64,000 nt of DNA, from positions 1 through 64,000 of the forward strand of contig JAETQD010000002.1 of the NCBI GenBank assembly GCA_021770825.1. The letters run 5' to 3'. This document shows, piece by piece, positions 60,316-64,000 of this stretch. The notes below the pieces were generated by a model. The model ran no database searches and had not been told where the DNA came from. It saw only the letters and a program-made list of their open reading frames with translations. The translations under genes were made by a program, and so were the position numbers. Positions within the stretch are counted from its first letter, which is position 1. Each line of letters starts with the position of its first letter. Source of the DNA: Clostridium sp. (GTDB taxonomy: Bacteria; Bacillota; Clostridia; Lachnospirales; Lachnospiraceae).

Positions 60316-61506
60316 CTATTTTTCTTTTTTATAACACAGATACCCCATGGCAGCCAGAATACCCACTGCATAGATTACAAAAGTACAAGCGAATGGCAGC
60401 TTCACATGGACGGAATAAATAAAGCCGGCAGTCAGGGAACCTGCAATACTTCCCAGAGACTGGGTTGCATTGAAGAAGCCCATGACCAGATTTTTCTGCG
60501 CCGGTTCGGCGCTGTTGGCCACCATGTTCTGGAGCACAGGAACGCTGACAGAATAGCCTGCGTAAACGAGAACACTGAAGGCGATAAAAAGACCGATGGG
60601 TACCGGAAGAGTGGTTCCCACAGCAGCCAGGGCACAGATTGCCACCAGCACTACCATGGACCGTTTCACATTGGTTTTATTGATAATCCATACGCATAAT
60701 GTCATGTTGGAAATAAAGGAGACAAAGCCAACGCCTGCCTTAATAATTCCATTATAAGAGGATGTCAGGCCCAGTTCGTCCTTTAAATAATAGTTGAACG
60801 CCTGGTCGAAACCTGTATTTCCGAAATTAATCAGGATATTCACTGCAAACAAAAGGGCAAATGCCACACACATGAACTGGCGGCTGTCCAGAAAGGCCTG
60901 GAAGGGATTGGCCTCCTTCATAAGCTTTTTCGCCGGAATTTCCTTTAAATCCGCAGTTCCATCGGTCTCACAGATGAAGTAAAAGGCGATTGCCACTGCA
61001 ATCAGGGTTCCCGCCTGTACAAGGAACGTAAGCTTCACTGAGATTTCTCCTAAAAAGCCTCCGATCATATAGCCAAAGGCACTGGCCACACTCTTGATGG
61101 TTGCGCTGTATGTAAGGAATTTTCCCTGGTCCTCAGGACGTGAAACATTCACCACATAGGTCAGGAAGCTTACAAAAATACCGCCGGTAAATAAACCGGC
61201 AAACATTCTGGCCAGGATAATCATAAGCTCTGTGGTGGCGTAGGCAAACCAGACCTGGGCAATTCCATAACCACAGCAGCAGATCAACAGCGACAGCTTC
61301 GAGGAGATATAAACATTGACTTTTCCCCAGAATGGCGACATCAGGAAGTTTGTGAGCAGCATCGCTGCCAGTGCAACGCCAAACATATAATCATGCAGAT
61401 GGAGATCCTGAATGACCGTGGGCGTCACCGGATGAGCAAAGTTTGCTGCCAGGTTGAAAATCACCATGACTGTAAAAAATGCAATAAATCTAGTCTTGTA
61501 CTTCAT
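60316..61506 (-). CDS. MFS transporter (DHA1-like)
   Basis: Major facilitator permease of 396 aa with 12 predicted helices. The loop 2-3 motif appears as SPFWGKVNVYISSKL, and ARMFAGLFTGGIFVSFLTYV is the helix-4/5 region typical of drug:proton or sugar efflux members. It has its own promoter. Substrate unknown; the neighbouring two-component system just upstream on the same strand may sense a related compound, which is inference. Confidence 0.9.
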   Translation of the reverse strand: MKYKTRFIAFFTVMVIFNLAANFAHPVTPTVIQDLHLHDYMFGVALAAMLLTNFLMSPFWGKVNVYISSKLSLLICCCGYGIAQVWFAYATTELMIILARMFAGLFTGGIFVSFLTYVVNVSRPEDQGKFLTYSATIKSVASAFGYMIGGFLGEISVKLTFLVQAGTLIAVAIAFYFICETDGTADLKEIPAKKLMKEANPFQAFLDSRQFMCVAFALLFAVNILINFGNTGFDQAFNYYLKDELGLTSSYNGIIKAGVGFVSFISNMTLCVWIINKTNVKRSMVVLVAICALAAVGTTLPVPIGLFIAFSVLVYAGYSVSVPVLQNMVANSAEPAQKNLVMGFFNATQSLGSIAGSLTAGFIYSVHVKLPFACTFVIYAVGILAAMGYLCYKKEK

Positions 61507-61546
61507 GCTTTTTCGTTACCTTTCGTCAAAAATTAATTCCTTTACA

Positions 61547-61575
61547 AGTTTACGCGTATGGTATCCAGTTGTCAA
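61547..61575 (-). promoter_or_regulatory. SigA promoter of the MFS gene
   Basis: Minus strand TTGACA (61575-61570), 17-bp spacer, TAAACT (61552-61547), about 41 nt before the ATG. Confidence 0.75.
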
Positions 61576-61611
61576 GGCGATTTTTACCGTCCTATTAAGG
61601 CCCGTGAAAAA

Positions 61612-61645
61612 GACAGAGACAAGTCCTATCCATCTCATCTCTGCC
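61612..61645 (-). terminator. Terminator after the response regulator
   Basis: Minus strand GGCAGAGA (61645-61638) pairs with TCTCTGTC (61619-61612) with one wobble; an 18-nt loop; then TTTTTC. It separates the two-component pair from the MFS gene. Confidence 0.6.
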
Positions 61646-61713
61646 TGTTTTCTGCTCTGTCCGCAGACGGGGCCATGGCCTTTGGCGGGATTTGTTCGCC
61701 TTTGGGGTATATT

Positions 61714-62403
61714 TTATACTTTGAACCGGTACCCCACGCCCCATATGGTTTCAATATACTGCGGCTTTGCCGTATTCAGTTCAATTTTCTCCCGGATTTT
61801 CTTAATATGCACCGTAACGGTGGCAATATCACCGATGGACTCCATATCCCAGATCTTTGAGAACAGCTCTTCCTTCGTAAATACATGGTTGGGGTTCTGG
61901 GCCAGGAAGGTCAGAAGATCAAACTCCTTGGTGGTGAAATTTTTCTCCTCTCCGTTCACGTAAACCCTGCGGGCTGTCTTGTCAATTTTTAAGCCGCGGA
62001 TTTCGATGATATCATTGGCCGGAACGCCGCTTCCGATCAATCTCTCATACCGGGACATATGGGCCTTTACGCGGGCCACCATCTCACTGGGGCTGAAGGG
62101 CTTTGTAATATAATCGTCTGCTCCCAGGCCCAGGCCCCTGATTTTATCAATATCGTCCTTCTTGGCAGAAACCATGATAATCGGCGTATTTTTACTCTCG
62201 CGGATTTTTTTACAGATTTCAAAGCCATCTACGCCGGGCAGCATCAAATCCAGGATAAACAGGTCAAAATCCTCTTCCAGAGCACGTTTTAACCCGCTCT
62301 CCCCTTCGTTTTCAATCTCCACTTCAAAGCCGGAAAGCTCCAGATAGTCCTTTTCGAGCTCTGCAATGCTCTCTTCATCTTCCACAATCAAAATTTTACT
62401 CAT
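61714..62403 (-). CDS. OmpR-family response regulator
   Basis: Response regulator (229 aa): receiver with Asp52 (LFILDLMLPG) and the acidic pair VEDEES, then a winged-helix DNA-binding domain ending WGVGYRFKV. It starts 12 nt after the upstream kinase gene. Sequence is clearly distinct from the regulator at 2067-2744. Targets unknown. Confidence 0.95.
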   Translation of the reverse strand: MSKILIVEDEESIAELEKDYLELSGFEVEIENEGESGLKRALEEDFDLFILDLMLPGVDGFEICKKIRESKNTPIIMVSAKKDDIDKIRGLGLGADDYITKPFSPSEMVARVKAHMSRYERLIGSGVPANDIIEIRGLKIDKTARRVYVNGEEKNFTTKEFDLLTFLAQNPNHVFTKEELFSKIWDMESIGDIATVTVHIKKIREKIELNTAKPQYIETIWGVGYRFKV

Positions 62404-62415
62404 GTTTATCTCCTT

Positions 62416-63903
62416 TTACGCAATGATCTTTCTAAGTACAAAATGAATTTCCGTACCGATCCCCTCTTTGCTGGTGGCCCAGATTTTCCCTCCATGGTCC
62501 TCTATGATCTTTTTTACAATGGAAAGACCAATACCGCTTCCTCCCTTAGAGGAATTTCTGGAAGAATCTGTTCTGTAAAATCGGTCAAAAATATACGGAA
62601 GCTCTCTGGGACCAATTCCCTTACCATTGTCCTCAATTCCGATCTGGATAAAATCTCCCACATCGCGAATCCGGATATTGATAATTCCATGCTTTTTATC
62701 CATATATTTCAGAGAGTTTCCAATGATATTGTTGATCACGCGCTTCATCTGCTCCGCATCGGCAATGACCATCACATCTTCATCCACATAGTTGAAATAT
62801 CCCAGCTCCACGCCGCGGGCTTCCAACTCCAGTCCCACCTCGTCAATGCAGTCCCTGAAATAGTTGGCCACATTGATTTTAGAAAAGGTGTATGGAATCT
62901 TGTTGGTGTCAATTTTAGAATAAAAGGTCAGCTCATCAATGAGCCTGTCCATATCGTTGGCCTTATTATAAATGGTCCGGATATATTTATCCAGCTTCTC
63001 CGGGGAGGACGCCACTCCATCCATAATTCCCTCCACGTAGCCCTTAATGGCCGTGATCGGGGTTTTCAAGTCATGGGAAATATTGCTGATTAATTCTTTG
63101 CTTTCCTTATCATACTGTATCTTCTCCTCCGTACTCTCTTTCAAACGGAGTCTCATTTCCTCGAAATTCTGACAGAGCTGGCCAATTTCATCATCGTCTT
63201 CAATTTCCAGCGTAAAGTCCAGATTTCCGTCTCTGATCTTCTTCGTGGCTTCCTGAAGCTTTCCTAAAGGACGCCAGATGGACTGGTAGACCCAGACCGT
63301 AAGGAACGCTCCTGTAATGAATAAAATAAGCACGCTGGTGAGGAACATCTCAAAAATCATGGACTTGATTTCCGGAATCACATCCACCACATTGGTCACC
63401 AGATACAGGCTTCCTTCTTCTCCGTCGGGAAACGTAAAATTTTTCTGCTTGATCAGATGCTCTGTTTTTCCATCCAAGTAATTTCCCCAGTTGGTCAGGT
63501 ATTCCATATCCTCATAGTCAATAAATTCATTTTCCAACTGGTCCGTGGTTCCCTGATCTCCGGAAAAAATGGTCTGGCCTGCCTTACGGACAATCAGAAA
63601 GGAGTGCTTCATGGACAGCCTTCCATTCAAATCTGTAAGATAGGCTTCATCCTCAAATTTATCTGTTTTTTCCTTGATATCCCTGTCGATCTCTTTTTGT
63701 ATGGATTCCGTGAGGCGGCTGAACACACGGATGGAAGCCCCGGCCGACAAATCCACTTCCTCGGCCAGGCCATAGTTTTGCCTGAACGCTTTGGCCTGAT
63801 AGTTATTTAATCCCATAATGGCCACATAAATCAGTGAAATCGGCACCACAGTTATGGTAAGAAACGCGATTGCAAGTCTTGTGCGGATTTTCATAAGCGG
63901 CAA
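62416..63903 (-). CDS. Sensor histidine kinase, HAMP type
   Basis: Membrane kinase of 495 aa: helices at about 8-32 and 183-205 around an extracytoplasmic domain of 150 residues, HAMP (206-260), HisKA with His277 (ISNISHDLKTPI), and HATPase_c (NNIIGNSLKYMD, GGSGIGLSIVKKI). The start is probably TTG at 63903, five bases after GGAGG; ATG at 63894 is the alternative and would lie 14 nt from it. It precedes its response regulator, the reverse of the order seen at the left of the window. Confidence 0.93.
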   Translation of the reverse strand: MPLMKIRTRLAIAFLTITVVPISLIYVAIMGLNNYQAKAFRQNYGLAEEVDLSAGASIRVFSRLTESIQKEIDRDIKEKTDKFEDEAYLTDLNGRLSMKHSFLIVRKAGQTIFSGDQGTTDQLENEFIDYEDMEYLTNWGNYLDGKTEHLIKQKNFTFPDGEEGSLYLVTNVVDVIPEIKSMIFEMFLTSVLILFITGAFLTVWVYQSIWRPLGKLQEATKKIRDGNLDFTLEIEDDDEIGQLCQNFEEMRLRLKESTEEKIQYDKESKELISNISHDLKTPITAIKGYVEGIMDGVASSPEKLDKYIRTIYNKANDMDRLIDELTFYSKIDTNKIPYTFSKINVANYFRDCIDEVGLELEARGVELGYFNYVDEDVMVIADAEQMKRVINNIIGNSLKYMDKKHGIINIRIRDVGDFIQIGIEDNGKGIGPRELPYIFDRFYRTDSSRNSSKGGSGIGLSIVKKIIEDHGGKIWATSKEGIGTEIHFVLRKIIA

Positions 63904-63936
63904 TGCGCCTCCTTTTTTAATTTTTTCTTACGTTTT

Positions 63937-63945
63937 ATTATACCA
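63937..63945 (-). promoter_or_regulatory. Extended -10 promoter of the second two-component pair
   Basis: Minus strand TGGTATAAT at 63945-63937, about 34 nt before the kinase start. No convincing -35. The rest of the right edge to 64000 is AT-rich and shows no gene. Confidence 0.6.
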
Positions 63946-64000
63946 TACTTTAGAATGCCTGTTTATAAAACTATTATAAAATATGTTTTCCTTCAATAAA

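Noticed and set aside
1..64000. tRNA, rRNA, CRISPR array, insertion sequence, integrase or phage gene
   Set aside because: No cloverleaf-like or rRNA-like sequence, spaced repeats, transposase motifs or attachment-site repeats were noticed in intergenic regions.

Overview
The window reads as a chromosomal segment of a low-to-mid-GC anaerobic Firmicute, most likely a Lachnospiraceae member (Clostridium cluster XIVa; Enterocloster/Lachnoclostridium-like). This rests on gene order (rel, MBL hydrolase, hemZ, hisS, aspS), strong GGAGG ribosome sites, ChW-repeat proteins, clostridial two-component systems and the style of the permeases. The genus is inference. I see no rRNA, tRNA, CRISPR array, insertion sequence or phage gene.

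Layout. 1-525: a leftward promoter and a decayed GNAT acetyltransferase. 526-2744: a two-component system. 2874-10501: a housekeeping run (aspS, hisS, hemZ, MBL hydrolase, rel) on the minus strand. 10715-12417: two truncated genes (DUF819 permease and UPF0597/CdsB-like) joined by what looks like a deletion. 12596-13774: an M20 amidohydrolase. 13834-37320: a large purine/ureide catabolism island. 37412-48625: mixed housekeeping (ChW-deacetylase, HD hydrolase, MscS, glgB, DUF3810, lepB, lysC, rpiB, aroC, lactonase). 48841-52668: a polyamine ABC transporter with a permease/binding-protein fusion. 52739-54424: a DEAD-box helicase behind a possible attenuator. 54582-60095: a dpp/opp peptide transporter. 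60316-63903: an MFS permease and a second two-component system.

Central biology. The island encodes a complete anaerobic route from allantoin to oxamate: AllB (allantoin to allantoate), AllC (to ureidoglycine), AllE (to ureidoglycolate), AllD (to oxalurate), an FdrA-DUF1116 fusion plus a DUF2877 protein (AllF/AllG and AllH, oxamate carbamoyltransferase, giving oxamate and carbamoyl phosphate), and carbamate kinase (ATP). A PucR-family regulator sits in the island with a gamma-glutamyltransferase-like gene. Xanthine dehydrogenase, urate-opening and allantoin racemase genes are not in the window.

The part that looks undescribed is interleaved with this pathway. It comprises two GltS-type permeases of identical length, a leaderless orphan NMT1-type binding protein, an HpcH-like protein lacking both metal ligands, a GroEL-like protein lacking both Asp residues needed for ATP hydrolysis, an HD protein and a frameshifted metallo-hydrolase. 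A palindrome TGTGCA-N3-TGCACA lies between the divergent pucR and metallo-hydrolase promoters and again upstream of the groEL-like gene. It sits at nearly the same distance from extended -10 boxes, which suggests one regulator controls these units.
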